NCBI RefSeq assembly: GCF_014201335.1
Contig: NZ_JACHEB010000005.1
Location: 124,001-188,000, forward strand
Direction: 5' to 3'
Length of the DNA: 64,000 nucleotides
From: Tunturiibacter gelidiferens
GTDB taxonomy: Bacteria > Acidobacteriota > Terriglobia > Terriglobales > Acidobacteriaceae
Every line of letters starts with the position of its first letter. The first letter of the stretch is position 1. Both the position numbers and the translations under genes were made by a program. Shown here in pieces: positions 30,669-40,061 of this stretch. A model generated the notes under the pieces. That model did not search any database. It was not told the DNA's origin and worked only from the letters and a program-made list of their open reading frames with translations.

Positions 30669-31256
30669 TCAGCGTTCGGTGGCGACGCCGCTCTTTGAAA
30701 CCTGAGATAGCTTTCGGTGCAGCAGGAAGCCAGCAATGAGAAAGTAAACTCCGCCAAAGATCGCATAGCCTCCCAGATCCTTGATATGTGTCTTTCCGTG
30801 GAGGCCGCCTAAGATAAAGGCCACACCTGCTGCAGCGGACTGTAAACCGCTTAAGATCATCGCCCACTGACCGCCCAACTGTTTCCTGCGAAAGATGCCG
30901 ACTGCAAGTTGCGCAAGTCCGGCGGCGGAGGCCCAGGCACCAAATGTCACGACGGCCTGCTGAGGAGACTTGAAGACGGTGAGCAAGATTCCGATCGCAG
31001 CGAGGATTCCCAGGACGGCATTCACGTATTGTGCGGTGGGAGGGCCGGAGACGGAACGAGTCGAAGCTCTGAGGTCATATACAGTGCAGGCTACATCCCA
31101 GAGAGGGTAGAAGATCAGGAGTCCGGCTGCCAATTGAGGATGACTGATTGCGTTTACCAGGACAAGGGCAGCCCACAGCAGTTGGACTACGGTTCGGGTG
31201 AAGTAGAGGTTTCGTAGATGTGCTTGCAGGGGTTCGTAGGGCGTTGTATTTGACAT
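30669..31256 (-). CDS. DUF308/HdeD-like six-helix membrane protein
   Basis: 195-aa integral membrane protein with about six hydrophobic helices and short loops, similar in layout to the HdeD/DUF308 group. The start is ATG 31256 with AGGAGA 7 bases upstream. The chain ends in a basic tail (LLHRKLSQVSKSG). No catalytic motif is visible. Two TetR-type operator-like palindromes lie upstream (31271-31286 overlaps the likely leader just before the ribosome site; the second is at 31420-31435), suggesting repression by a regulator encoded elsewhere. The family assignment is by topology and is uncertain. Confidence 0.75.
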   Translation of the reverse strand: MSNTTPYEPLQAHLRNLYFTRTVVQLLWAALVLVNAISHPQLAAGLLIFYPLWDVACTVYDLRASTRSVSGPPTAQYVNAVLGILAAIGILLTVFKSPQQAVVTFGAWASAAGLAQLAVGIFRRKQLGGQWAMILSGLQSAAAGVAFILGGLHGKTHIKDLGGYAIFGGVYFLIAGFLLHRKLSQVSKSGVATER

Positions 31257-31270
31257 GTATTCTCCTTGGC

Positions 31271-31286
31271 TACCTTCTAGTCGGTA
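31271..31286. promoter_or_regulatory. TetR-type operator-like palindrome, site 1
   Basis: TACCTTCTAGTCGGTA, a near-palindrome with TACC/GGTA half-sites around CTAG, 15 bases upstream of the DUF308-like start codon. Its reverse complement shares CTACCGACTAG-AGGTA with site 2 at 31420, which makes chance unlikely. Confidence 0.5.
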
Positions 31287-31419
31287 GGTAAACGTTGCGA
31301 AGTATCAGTCTGTCTGCTCCGATGTCTAAAACTTAAGCTTGGACATTCGTGTAATGCGTTGTAGGTGGCGGCTTGAAATCATTCCAGTGTCAAAACTCGC
31401 GCCGACAGGATTAACAGAC

Positions 31420-31435
31420 TACCGACTAGTAGGTA
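31420..31435. promoter_or_regulatory. TetR-type operator-like palindrome, site 2
   Basis: TACCGACTAGTAGGTA, a 16-base near-perfect palindrome centred on ACTAGT, about 164 bases upstream of the DUF308-like start and on the side facing the secreted-protein gene. Confidence 0.5.
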
Positions 31436-31811
31436 ACGATTCAAAGTTTGCTGGCCGATCTGAGTCTACGAATAGGTTTTATAAGGATTGGACTCACTTT
31501 GTTGAGGTAGGGCCGGGCGAGCTGGTGGTGTCACCGATCATCGCGTGTACCGGAGGCGCGAGTGTATGCGAATCCTGATGCAGCTGGTTCGTGCCGATGA
31601 TGAGGCGACGATGGTCCAAGAGCCGGGAATTTCTCTCGCAAGATGAGACAGTTAGCGCGCTCAAAGCGGAACGGAGTGGGGTCCCATCACCCCAAAGTTG
31701 TAGTGCAGTTACTAGTGGGTGACTGCATAGTTAGTGTGTCTTTTGTCTGCACGAAAGTAACTCGCACCTGAGAAGAAGCGAAGCGAAGAAGCTAGCCAAG
31801 AGGGCGTGATT

Positions 31812-32870
31812 ATGTTTCAGAGATTTCGAATTGCTTGCGGCACGATTGTGGGTTTGCTTATTTTGGGTGCGACTCCTGTATTCGCAAACCACGTGGACAG
31901 CGCCAACGTTACGGTTACCTGCAGCTCTTTCAGCTTTTCGGTAGCGGCGTCGGAGCTTTCGCCGGGGACCAAATATGAGATCGCCTACCAGTTTGAAACA
32001 TCGCCAGTCGCCGGCACTCCCATCGTGGGTTCGATCCCGCTTACGGCGACCGCGAGCCAGGTCTTCGACGCGACGATCTGGGGCTCGTTCGCTCCTCTGG
32101 TAGGAACTTACACCTTCACCGGAACCGCCTCGTTAGTGGGACATAACACGATTCCGATTCAGTTTTCGCCGACGAGCCTTACCTGCGGGCCGCAGCCTCC
32201 GCCGAAGACCTCCGGCAAGGGAATCGACACGGATAGCTTCGACGGATCTTCGATGGAAGAGGGCAATTCCGTGTGGTTCAACGCGAACTTCAGCGTAACC
32301 GGCATCCCCAAAACAGGCGGTGTCATTACATTTACCAGCTCCAAGATCGTGGACGCAGAGACCGGGGTGCCTCTCACGAATTCGGTTCCCAACGCTCAGA
32401 TCACCTTCTCGCCGACAGCGTCTTGTACGTCCACAACCTTCAGTACGATGACGAATACTTGGCTCACTACCGTTCCCATGAGGGGAGACGATGAGATCTT
32501 TCTTACTGGTGTCCCTGTGCCGTCGGCCGGTCTGCGGGGCGGCACGAGGGTGAGTTGGAACGGGACCTTCGACACAGGCGGTATTTCCGGAGTGACGATC
32601 AATTGGAAGTGGGGTGCTGCGGTTTATACGAACTTTGCCACCTATCTCAACGCTCTTGACGTCAAGCCGGGGCACACGAGTGCCTGCGGACAGAACAGCG
32701 CGGATCATGCTGGAACTCCGGAGGGAGTCAACAATCAGAATCGGTTGTGGAAGCAGTTTGTGATCGGTGGGGCCACAGGGAGCGGAAGTTCAAACGCGAC
32801 GGGATTGTGGGGAAATACGAACACCGTCATTCCTACGGCCGCGGTTGTTCCGGGGTCTGGGCCGAAGTAG
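31812..32870 (+). CDS. Secreted protein of unknown function
   Basis: 352-aa protein starting at ATG 31812, chosen over GTG 31806 because AAGAGGG sits 7 bases before it. The signal peptide covers about residues 1-25, ending TPVFA. The mature protein is Ser/Thr-rich beta-type sequence in two parts. Residues 26-120 include SVAASELSPGTKYEIAY, a fibronectin-like pattern. Residues 130-350 include a Trp-rich WNGTFDTGG and INWKWGAAVY section. It has four or five Cys that could form disulfides, and the C-terminus is Ser/Gly/Asn-rich. No family is recognised. A 12-bp hairpin at 32908 separates it from the convergent superoxide dismutase gene. Confidence 0.75.
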   Translation: MFQRFRIACGTIVGLLILGATPVFANHVDSANVTVTCSSFSFSVAASELSPGTKYEIAYQFETSPVAGTPIVGSIPLTATASQVFDATIWGSFAPLVGTYTFTGTASLVGHNTIPIQFSPTSLTCGPQPPPKTSGKGIDTDSFDGSSMEEGNSVWFNANFSVTGIPKTGGVITFTSSKIVDAETGVPLTNSVPNAQITFSPTASCTSTTFSTMTNTWLTTVPMRGDDEIFLTGVPVPSAGLRGGTRVSWNGTFDTGGISGVTINWKWGAAVYTNFATYLNALDVKPGHTSACGQNSADHAGTPEGVNNQNRLWKQFVIGGATGSGSSNATGLWGNTNTVIPTAAVVPGSGPK

Positions 32871-32907
32871 AGAACTGCGTCGATTAGCTCGCAACGGGTG
32901 GACGATT

Positions 32908-32938
32908 CCGGTGCAACGTGAAGCCAACGTTGCACCGG
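32908..32938. terminator. Bidirectional hairpin between convergent genes
   Basis: Perfect 12-bp inverted repeat (CCGGTGCAACGT at 32908-32919 with its complement at 32927-32938), loop of 7. Only a short T run follows (GTTTTC), so terminator function is probable but not ideal. Confidence 0.6.
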
Positions 32939-32966
32939 ATGTGCGTTTTCGGGAGGTGCAGCCAGA

Positions 32967-33584
32967 CTACTTGTGAGTTTTGGCAGTGGCGAAGCGCTTG
33001 TTGATCTCGTCCCAGTTGACGGTGTTCCACCATGCGGCGAGGTAGTCGGGGCGCTTGTTCTGGTACTTGAGGTAGTAGGCGTGCTCCCAGACATCGTTGC
33101 CGAGGATGGGGTAATGGCCCTGTGAGATGGGGTTATCCTGGTTTGCCGTAGTGACGATCTTCAGCTTGCCGCCTTCGAAGATGAGCCAGCCCCAACCGGA
33201 GCCGAACTGCTTGGCGGTGGTCTCGTTGAACTGCTTCTTGAAGTCTTCGAAGTTGCCGAAGTCGGCCTTGATCTGTGCGGCGATGTCGCCACTAGGTTCG
33301 CCGCCGCCCTTGGGCTTCATGATCTGCCAGAACATGGTGTGGTTGACGTGGCCGCCGCCGTTGTTCTGGACGACTTTGCGTACGTCTTCGGGGATGCTGG
33401 CGAGGTCCTTGAGGAGCTCTTCGGGAGATTTCTTGCCGATCTCAGGGTGCTTCTCTACCGCGCCGTTCAGATTGGTGACGTAGGTCTGGTGATGCTTGTC
33501 GTGGTGGAGCTTCATCGTGGCTTCGTCGATGGAAGGCTCGAGCGCCGCGTAATCGTATGGCAAAGGTGGTAGTTCGTAGGCCAC
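32967..33584 (-). CDS. Superoxide dismutase, Fe/Mn family
   Basis: Converts superoxide to hydrogen peroxide and oxygen, 205 aa, cytoplasmic (no signal peptide). The start is GTG 33584 with AGGAGA upstream. Metal ligands are visible: His27 in KLHHDKHHQTYV, His82 in GGGHVNHTMFW, and the Asp/His pair in GNDVWEHAYYLKY. The GGGHVNHTMFW and GSGWGWL blocks lean towards the Mn or cambialistic type, but metal preference cannot be settled from sequence alone. Confidence 0.97.
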   Translation of the reverse strand: MAYELPPLPYDYAALEPSIDEATMKLHHDKHHQTYVTNLNGAVEKHPEIGKKSPEELLKDLASIPEDVRKVVQNNGGGHVNHTMFWQIMKPKGGGEPSGDIAAQIKADFGNFEDFKKQFNETTAKQFGSGWGWLIFEGGKLKIVTTANQDNPISQGHYPILGNDVWEHAYYLKYQNKRPDYLAAWWNTVNWDEINKRFATAKTHK

Positions 33585-33783
33585 AGTAGTTCTCCTGTCG
33601 TCGTTCGTTGGTGTCAGTCAGGAGGATCCTGACCGCCTGAGTGAGTTCGATGCTGTCCGGAGGGTGCGCGATGCACTCGGGGAGTTTGCACAACCCTCGA
33701 AAATCATAGACTAACTGCGGATTAATCGCCCGTTGACGGAGGGATGTAACCAAGGTTGGAGATTTGCGCTCTAATAGATACAA

Positions 33784-36240
33784 ATGAACGACCTAACTGC
33801 TTCTTACCGCTGGCTTGACGACGATGGACCCGCATTTGGGGCTCCTGGGCTGGAACCTCGCTGGACTTCGAGCGAGAAGGATGCTGTAGTCACCGCCTAT
33901 GCGGCTTCGAGCCGTGTGTGGTTTACGGTGTCGCACGGAACCCTGAACGAGATCTATTATCCGACGATCGATCGTCCGCAGACCCGCGATATGGAGCTGC
34001 TGTTCAGCGATGGCGAGACGTTCATCCACGAAGAGAAGCGCAACTTTGAGTATGACTTTCACTACATCGATAGCGCTGCGCCTGCGGTCAGGGTTGTGGC
34101 GAGCGATCTCGATGGTCGTTACACGGTGACCAAGGAGTTCATCAGCGAACCGCATCACCCGGTAGTGCTGATGAACGTGAAGATAAGCGGAGACAAGGAC
34201 GTTCTGTCGCGTCTGAAGTGCTACGCGTTGCTGGCGCCGCATCTGAACGGCGGCGGAGCGGGGAACTCGGCTCGATCGATCGATGTGGCGGGGCAGCGCT
34301 GCGTGCTGGCTTGGAAGGGCGAGACCTCGCTGGCCTTTGGCGCGAGCTGCGGTTTTATCAGGTCTTCGTGCGGTTATGTTGGTTCCAGCGACGGCTTCCA
34401 GAATCTGACCCAGGACATGCGGATGAGCTGGCAGTTTGGTCAGGCTCTCGACGGCAATCTCGCGGTTATGGGCGAGGTCGATATTGCTGAGAATCCCGAG
34501 TTTACGATCGCGATCTCGTTTGGCGACGGTCATCACGCTGCCATCGCGCAGATGATGCAAACGCTGGCGACGCCTTATGTAGATCATCAGAAGCGCTTTG
34601 TGGATCAGTGGAAGAGGGTGAGCTCGCCGGCCCGACTGGCGAAGGCGTCGACCGATGGCGGCAAGCTGATGGGAATCAGCCACAACGTGCTGCTGACGCA
34701 CGAGGACAAGACCTACTCGGGCGCGTTTATTGCGTCGGCGTCGGTGCCGTGGGGGGCGTCGAAGGGTGACTCGGATCTGGGCGGCTATCACCTGGTCTGG
34801 ACCCGGGATATGGTGCAGACCGCGAGTGCTCTGCTGGCGTGTGGACGGACGGATACGGCGCTGCGGGCGTTGGTTTATCTGGCTTGCACGCAGAAACCCG
34901 ACGGGAGCTTTGCACAGAATTTCTGGATTGATGGAACCCCTTACTGGACGGGGATTCAGTTGGATGAGGTTGCGTTTCCGATCATTCTGGCGTGGCGGTT
35001 GTGGAAGCAGGATGGGCTGGGGAACTTCGATGTGTTTCCGTTTGTTGCAAGGGCGGCGGCGTTTCTGATGCGGTACATGCCCGTGACTCAACAGGAGCGG
35101 TGGGAGGAGGCGGCGGGGTACTCGCCCTCTACGCTGGCGGCGGTGATCGCGGGGCTGATCTGCGCGGCGGATATTGCTCGCGATCGCGAGTCGCTGGAGT
35201 TGGCGGATTATCTCGAGACGTATGCGGACTGGATTGAATCGCACCTGGATGAGTGGACGACTACGACGGAAGGGATTTTGCACCCGGATGTGAAGTATCA
35301 CTACATGCGAATTCGTCCTCCGGCCAAGGGGGAGCCGTTTCATGACGAAACGATTCCGGACGGGATGATCCGAATTAATAATCGCGAGCCGGGAGAGAGG
35401 AACGTGTTCGAGGCGCGTGAGGTGATTGATGGTGGGTTTCTGGAGCTGGTGCGGTACGGGATTCGGCGCGCGGATGATCCGCTGATTGTCGATTCGCTGA
35501 AGGTTGTGGATCATGTTCTGAAGATCGAGACGCCGTTTGGGGTCTCGTGGCGGCGATACAACCATGACGGCTACGGGCAGAAGAAAGATGGAGGGCCGTA
35601 CGACGGCTCAGGGCAGGGGCGGGCGTGGCCGATTCTGACAGGTGAGAGAGGTCACTACGAGCTTTGTGCGGGCAATGATTTCAGCAAGTACATCAAGGCG
35701 ATTGAGCAGTTTAGTTCGGTTGGAGGGATGCTTCCGGAGCAGGTTTGGGACTATAACGATATTCCTTCGAGAGGGATGTACCGGGGGCGGTCGGCGGGGT
35801 CGGCGCAGCCGCTTGTGTGGGCTCATGCGGAGTATCTGAAGCTGCTGCGCTCGGCGGCGGATGGACGGGTGTTCGACCGGATTCAGGCGGTGGAAGATCG
35901 TTATGCGGTGCCGAAGGAGAAGCGCTCGTTTAGTAACCGCATTGAAATATTTGAGCCGGGGCGTCCGATTTCCTCATTACCTGCGGGGCATACGCTTCGT
36001 ATCGTCGATCCGGAGTATTTTCGTGTCGTCTATACCTGTGACGGTTGGGCTACTACGCTTACGCTCGACTCGCGAACGGTAGGGTATTCGAGGTCTTTTG
36101 TGGATATTCCGACGGGTGCTGACCAGAGAGGCAAGATCACATTTACTCTTGCATGGTCGGTAGAGGGTCAACCGGATCGTTGGCTCGGGCGAAATATTGA
36201 TGTCGCTATCAATGAGGTTCCGGCATCTACCAAGGTGTAA
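33784..36240 (+). CDS. GH15 glucoamylase/glucodextranase-like enzyme, probably cytoplasmic
   Basis: Inverting exo-acting alpha-glucosidase family. The N-terminal beta-sandwich (about 1-285; ASSRVWFTVSHGTLNEIYYP) precedes the (alpha/alpha)6 barrel (about 310-700), followed by a C-terminal beta domain of about 90 residues. Catalytic carboxylates by motif are Glu395 in GIQLDEVAFPI and Glu652 in LPEQVWDYND; the subsite block LVWTRDMVQ is present. No signal peptide is present, so a role on internal glycogen, maltodextrin or trehalose-type substrates is likely. Length 818 aa is normal for the two-domain bacterial type. It precedes transketolase by 108 bases and belongs to a glucose-metabolism cluster. 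Confidence 0.93.
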   Translation: MNDLTASYRWLDDDGPAFGAPGLEPRWTSSEKDAVVTAYAASSRVWFTVSHGTLNEIYYPTIDRPQTRDMELLFSDGETFIHEEKRNFEYDFHYIDSAAPAVRVVASDLDGRYTVTKEFISEPHHPVVLMNVKISGDKDVLSRLKCYALLAPHLNGGGAGNSARSIDVAGQRCVLAWKGETSLAFGASCGFIRSSCGYVGSSDGFQNLTQDMRMSWQFGQALDGNLAVMGEVDIAENPEFTIAISFGDGHHAAIAQMMQTLATPYVDHQKRFVDQWKRVSSPARLAKASTDGGKLMGISHNVLLTHEDKTYSGAFIASASVPWGASKGDSDLGGYHLVWTRDMVQTASALLACGRTDTALRALVYLACTQKPDGSFAQNFWIDGTPYWTGIQLDEVAFPIILAWRLWKQDGLGNFDVFPFVARAAAFLMRYMPVTQQERWEEAAGYSPSTLAAVIAGLICAADIARDRESLELADYLETYADWIESHLDEWTTTTEGILHPDVKYHYMRIRPPAKGEPFHDETIPDGMIRINNREPGERNVFEAREVIDGGFLELVRYGIRRADDPLIVDSLKVVDHVLKIETPFGVSWRRYNHDGYGQKKDGGPYDGSGQGRAWPILTGERGHYELCAGNDFSKYIKAIEQFSSVGGMLPEQVWDYNDIPSRGMYRGRSAGSAQPLVWAHAEYLKLLRSAADGRVFDRIQAVEDRYAVPKEKRSFSNRIEIFEPGRPISSLPAGHTLRIVDPEYFRVVYTCDGWATTLTLDSRTVGYSRSFVDIPTGADQRGKITFTLAWSVEGQPDRWLGRNIDVAINEVPASTKV

Positions 36241-36348
36241 GGATGCAGCAAGTCCGGCCCCGCGAGTACACTGTTAGAGTTTGACCGAATTTCCAGATTC
36301 AGCACCGTGAACGGTTCACGAATCTCCCAACAAAGGTAGAGGAATAGA

Positions 36349-38346
36349 ATGAGCGAACAGCAGGATTCGAAGCAGCACGAAATTGATCAAATCTCCATTA
36401 ACGCCCTCCGCTTTCTAGCCGTCGATGCAGTTGAGAAGGCGAAGTCGGGCCACCCCGGAGCCCCGCTCGGATGCGCTCCGATCGCTTATCTGCTTTACCA
36501 CAAGTTAATGAAGCACGATCCGTCCGATCCGAAGTGGATCGATCGTGACCGGTTCGTTCTTTCCAATGGACACGCGTCGGCGCTGCTCTATGGTGCGCTT
36601 CATCTTTCGGGATATGATCTGCCGATGTCGCAGCTGGAGCAATTCCGGCAGTGGGGATCGCATACGCCGGGCCACCCGGAGTTGGGTGAGGCTCCAGGAG
36701 TGGAGGTCACGACCGGACCGCTTGGACAGGGCTTCGCGATGGCAGTCGGCCTGGCGATCGCTGAGCGGCATCAGGCTGCGGTTTACAACCGCGATACGTA
36801 CAACATCGTCGATCACCATACCTATGTGCTCTGCGGTGATGGCGACATGATGGAAGGCATCTCGCACGAGGCGGCTTCGCTGGCCGGAACGCTGGCTCTG
36901 GGCAAGCTGATTGTGCTCTATGACGACAACCTGATCTCGCTCGATGGACCGACCGAGCTGTCGTTCACCGAGGATGTGACCAAGCGCTTCGAGGGCTACC
37001 ACTGGCATGTTCAGTACGTGGCTGACGGGAACGATCTTGTGGCGATTGAGAAGGCGATTCTTGCAGCCAAAGCGGAGACATCGAAGCCTTCGCTGATTCG
37101 CGTGCGCACAGTGATCGGTTATGGCAGCCCGAAGGCCGGCACGAACAAGGTGCACGGCGAGGCGATGGGCCCAGAGGCGACGAAGGAGACCAAAAAGAAC
37201 CTTGGTTGGCCTGAGGACAAGAGCTTCTACGTTCCCGACGAGGCTCGCAAGAACTGGGACACGATCAAGCTGCGCGGTAAAGATCTGCATGCCTCGTGGA
37301 CGGCGGAGTTCGAGGAGTACGCGAAGGCGTACCCGGAGCCGTCGGCTCAGTTTGACCGAACGATCAAGGCTAAGCTGGCCGATGGTTGGGAGAAGAAGAT
37401 TCCGACCTTCCCGACTGAGAAGCCGATGGCAACGCGCAACGCCGGTCAGGCTGTGATGCAGGCGATTGAGAACGTGGTGCCGGAGCTTTTTGGTGGTGCA
37501 GCCGATCTGACGGCTTCGACCAAGACGATCTTCAAAGATTCACCGAGTTTTCATGTGGACCCTGCGGGACGCAACGTGTTTTTTGGCGTGCGCGAGTTCG
37601 GCATGTGCGCGGCGGTGAATGGCATGGCGGCACACGGTGGATTGATTCCGTTTGGTTCGACGTTCTTTACGTTCTCGGACTACTGCCGCAACGCGCTGCG
37701 TCTGGCTGCGCTGATGAGCTTGCACTCGCTGTTTGTTTTTACGCATGATTCAATTGGCCTGGGCGAAGATGGTCCGACCCACCAGCCGATCGAACAATTG
37801 ATGAGCCTGCGTGCCATTCCACAACTCACCGACTTCCGCCCGGCGGATGCGAATGAGACGGCGGCTTGCTGGCAGTTGGCACTGGAGCGCAAGAGCGCGA
37901 GCTTCATGGCTCTGTCGCGTCAGGATCTGCCGACGATCGATGCAACGATTGCTCGTGCGGGTGCTCGCTTCGGTGCGTACGAGGTGATTTCGCATGGCAA
38001 GGATCTGATCCTCATCGCGACTGGGTCCGAGGTTGGACTGGTCACGAAAGCTGCCGAAGAGTTGAAGGCTGCAGGCATCAACGCGACTGTTGTTTCGATG
38101 CCGAGCTTCCACATCTACGACGAGCAAAGCGACGAGTACAAGGCGAAGTTGCTACCGGAAGCTACGCCGAAGCTGGCGGTTGAGGCTGGGGCAACGCTGG
38201 GATGGTACAAGTACGTCGGCCATAACGGCGGCGTAATCGGCCTGGATCGTTTCGGTGCTTCTTCGCCGGGACCGATCGCTCTGGAGAAGCTAGGGTTCAG
38301 CGTTGCGAACGTAGTGGAACACGCCAAGAAGCTGGTAAAGAAGTAG
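36349..38346 (+). CDS. tkt: Transketolase
   Basis: Thiamine-diphosphate enzyme of the pentose phosphate and Calvin-type rearrangements, 665 aa. Motifs: KSGHPGAPLGCAP at the N-terminus, the ThDP-Mg site CGDGDMMEGISHEA, DDNLISLDGPTELSF, the pyrimidine-domain catalytic Glu in FGVREFGMCAA, and THDSIGLGEDGPTHQP. AGAGG lies about 8 bases before the ATG. A strong terminator at 38351 separates it from the downstream SDR/HAD genes. Confidence 0.97.
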   Translation: MSEQQDSKQHEIDQISINALRFLAVDAVEKAKSGHPGAPLGCAPIAYLLYHKLMKHDPSDPKWIDRDRFVLSNGHASALLYGALHLSGYDLPMSQLEQFRQWGSHTPGHPELGEAPGVEVTTGPLGQGFAMAVGLAIAERHQAAVYNRDTYNIVDHHTYVLCGDGDMMEGISHEAASLAGTLALGKLIVLYDDNLISLDGPTELSFTEDVTKRFEGYHWHVQYVADGNDLVAIEKAILAAKAETSKPSLIRVRTVIGYGSPKAGTNKVHGEAMGPEATKETKKNLGWPEDKSFYVPDEARKNWDTIKLRGKDLHASWTAEFEEYAKAYPEPSAQFDRTIKAKLADGWEKKIPTFPTEKPMATRNAGQAVMQAIENVVPELFGGAADLTASTKTIFKDSPSFHVDPAGRNVFFGVREFGMCAAVNGMAAHGGLIPFGSTFFTFSDYCRNALRLAALMSLHSLFVFTHDSIGLGEDGPTHQPIEQLMSLRAIPQLTDFRPADANETAACWQLALERKSASFMALSRQDLPTIDATIARAGARFGAYEVISHGKDLILIATGSEVGLVTKAAEELKAAGINATVVSMPSFHIYDEQSDEYKAKLLPEATPKLAVEAGATLGWYKYVGHNGGVIGLDRFGASSPGPIALEKLGFSVANVVEHAKKLVKK

Positions 38347-38350
38347 ACGA

Positions 38351-38382
38351 AAAGGCGGGGCTGATCGCCCCGCCTTTTTATT
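38351..38382 (+). terminator. Terminator after tkt
   Basis: 11-bp GC-rich perfect stem (38351-38361 with 38367-38377), 5-base loop, ending in CCTTTTTATT. Confidence 0.92.
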
Positions 38383-38567
38383 GTTTGGCAACAAACTCCA
38401 TATCTACTCAAGCCTGATTGCGACTCATTTGCGCCTTGCGGCTAGGCCCGAGCATCTTATCCTGAATACTATGAAGGCTGCTTGCAGGAGCGATGATGCT
38501 CGCCGGGGCCGAGCGAATTGTCATCGAGTTGGCCCGAGAGACGCAGCCTTTTGGAGCATTGGAGATC

Positions 38568-39419
38568 ATGACTCAATCGATTCAACGTGTCTGGTTCATC
38601 ACGGGAGCATCGACCGGATTTGGCCGACTCCTCGCCGAAGAAGTTCTCAAGTCTGGCGGTAAGGTCGTCGCGACAGCTCGAAAGCTCGACAAGGTTGCAG
38701 ATTTAGAAAAGCAATATCCGCAGACGGCGAGGGCCTTAGCTCTTGATGTGACCGATGCCGGTCACGTGGATTCGGCAGTGACCCAGGCGTTTGCACAGTT
38801 CGGCCAGGTGGATGTTCTGGTGAACAATGCGGGCTATGGGGTTGCCGGTGCGATTGAAGAGGTTTCAGAGGCGGAATTTATGCCGATGTTTGAAACCAAC
38901 GTCTTCGGTCTGTTGAAGGTCACCCGGGCTTTCCTGCCTCATCTTCGGAAGCAGCGTAGCGGACATATCCTGAATATTTCGTCGATCGGCGGCCTGGTCG
39001 GTGGACAGGGCATCGGCATGTACAACGCGACCAAGTTCGCAGTGGAGGGGCTGTCGGAGGCACTGGCTGCGGAGCTTGCACCACTAGGAATCCACGTCAC
39101 GGTGATTGAGCCCGGTCCGTTCCGCACTGATTTTCTGGGCCGCTCCGGAGTGATCGCGAAGACGCGGATCGCGGACTACGACAAGACGGCCGCGAATATG
39201 CGGAAGTACTTTGTGGAGAATGACGGGAAGCAGCCGGGCGATCCGGTGCGGGCGGTTCAGGCAATGATTCAGGTGGTCGAATCTTCCAATCCGCCGCTGC
39301 ATCTGTTGTTGGGCAAGAGCGCTCTTCAACGATTTCGGAGCAAGCTCGACAACTGGCAAAAAGAGATTGCAACGTGGGAGCAGGTGACCGCTGGAGCAGA
39401 TTTTCCGGAGGGTGAGTGA
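38568..39419 (+). CDS. SDR family oxidoreductase
   Basis: Classical NAD(P)-dependent short-chain dehydrogenase, 283 aa, substrate unknown. Start ATG 38568 (MTQSIQRVWFITGAS) is chosen over the ATG 25 codons upstream because GGAG is 4 bases before it and it places the Rossmann motif TGASTGFGRLLA at the N-terminus. NNAGYGVAGAIEE, the catalytic Ser in NISSIGGLVG and YNATKFAVEGLSE (YxxxK) are present. The ARKLDKVADL segment suggests NADP preference. Its stop overlaps the following HAD gene start (GTGA), so the two are coupled. Confidence 0.92.
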   Translation: MTQSIQRVWFITGASTGFGRLLAEEVLKSGGKVVATARKLDKVADLEKQYPQTARALALDVTDAGHVDSAVTQAFAQFGQVDVLVNNAGYGVAGAIEEVSEAEFMPMFETNVFGLLKVTRAFLPHLRKQRSGHILNISSIGGLVGGQGIGMYNATKFAVEGLSEALAAELAPLGIHVTVIEPGPFRTDFLGRSGVIAKTRIADYDKTAANMRKYFVENDGKQPGDPVRAVQAMIQVVESSNPPLHLLLGKSALQRFRSKLDNWQKEIATWEQVTAGADFPEGE

Positions 39420-40048
39420 GATCTTCCTCGCAAATCAAGATCAAGACGATCTTCTGGGACGTGGGCGGAGTTTTGCTCACGAACGGGTGGGATAGAGGCC
39501 AACGGACGGAGGTTCTGACCAGGGTAGGTGTAGACCTAGCGGATTACGAGGCGCGTCATGAGGAGGCGAACTACTTTTGGGAGCGTGGGCTTTCAACGGC
39601 AGAGCACTTCTTCAACCTGACGGTTTTGAATCAAAACCCGAATCTCACCTTCGGCGAATTGTGGCCACAGGTCTGCGCTGAAAGTAAGATTCTTCATCCT
39701 GAAAACTTCGATATTCTCGGGAAACTTGGCACTTCCCGTCGATATAGACTAGCTACGCTTAACAACGAAAGCCGCGAACTGAATGAACACCGGCTAGATG
39801 CGTTTCGCCTGCGGCCATTTTTTGATTACTTCATCTGCTCTGCTTACCTGCATGAGATGAAACCGCATCCTGCGATCTATCGCGCTGCGATTGAAGTCTC
39901 GGGGCATCTTGCGGAGACCGCTCTTTTTATCGATGACAACGTTGAAAACTGTATTGAAGCGAGAGCTCACGGCATGCGGGCGATTCGCTTTGAATCACCT
40001 ACTCAGCTCAGAGATGAGCTTGCACAACTTGGCCTACGGGCCGCATAA
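39416..40048 (+). CDS. HAD family hydrolase
   Basis: Haloacid-dehalogenase superfamily phosphatase-like protein, 210 aa, beginning at GTG 39416 inside a 4-base GTGA overlap with the SDR stop. Motif I is FWDVGGVLLTNGW: the nucleophile Asp is present but the usual second Asp is Gly, as in some YihX-like members. Motif II is in LATLNNESR, motif III Lys in HEMKPHPAIY, and motif IV LFIDDNVENC. Substrate unknown; a sugar phosphate would suit its position between tkt and zwf. The gnd remnant follows 13 bases later with a preserved ribosome site. Confidence 0.9.
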   Translation: MRSSSQIKIKTIFWDVGGVLLTNGWDRGQRTEVLTRVGVDLADYEARHEEANYFWERGLSTAEHFFNLTVLNQNPNLTFGELWPQVCAESKILHPENFDILGKLGTSRRYRLATLNNESRELNEHRLDAFRLRPFFDYFICSAYLHEMKPHPAIYRAAIEVSGHLAETALFIDDNVENCIEARAHGMRAIRFESPTQLRDELAQLGLRAA

Positions 40049-40061
40049 GGAAGGAAAATAG

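Larger units (their letters stand above)
31257..31811. other. 555-base intergenic region between the DUF308-like gene and a secreted-protein gene
   Basis: Divergent regulatory region with no convincing gene. It contains two operator-like palindromes (31271-31286 and 31420-31435) and a 9-bp inverted repeat with one mismatch (31704-31712 with 31719-31727) about 85 bases upstream of the secreted-protein start. Confidence 0.5.

Noticed and set aside
31339-31578. 79-codon open frame upstream of the secreted-protein gene
   Set aside because: No ribosome site, overlaps an operator-like palindrome, and composition is not protein-like.
33793-35565. 590-codon open frame on the minus strand
   Set aside because: Antisense to the GH15 gene; Arg/His/Gln-rich, no start context.
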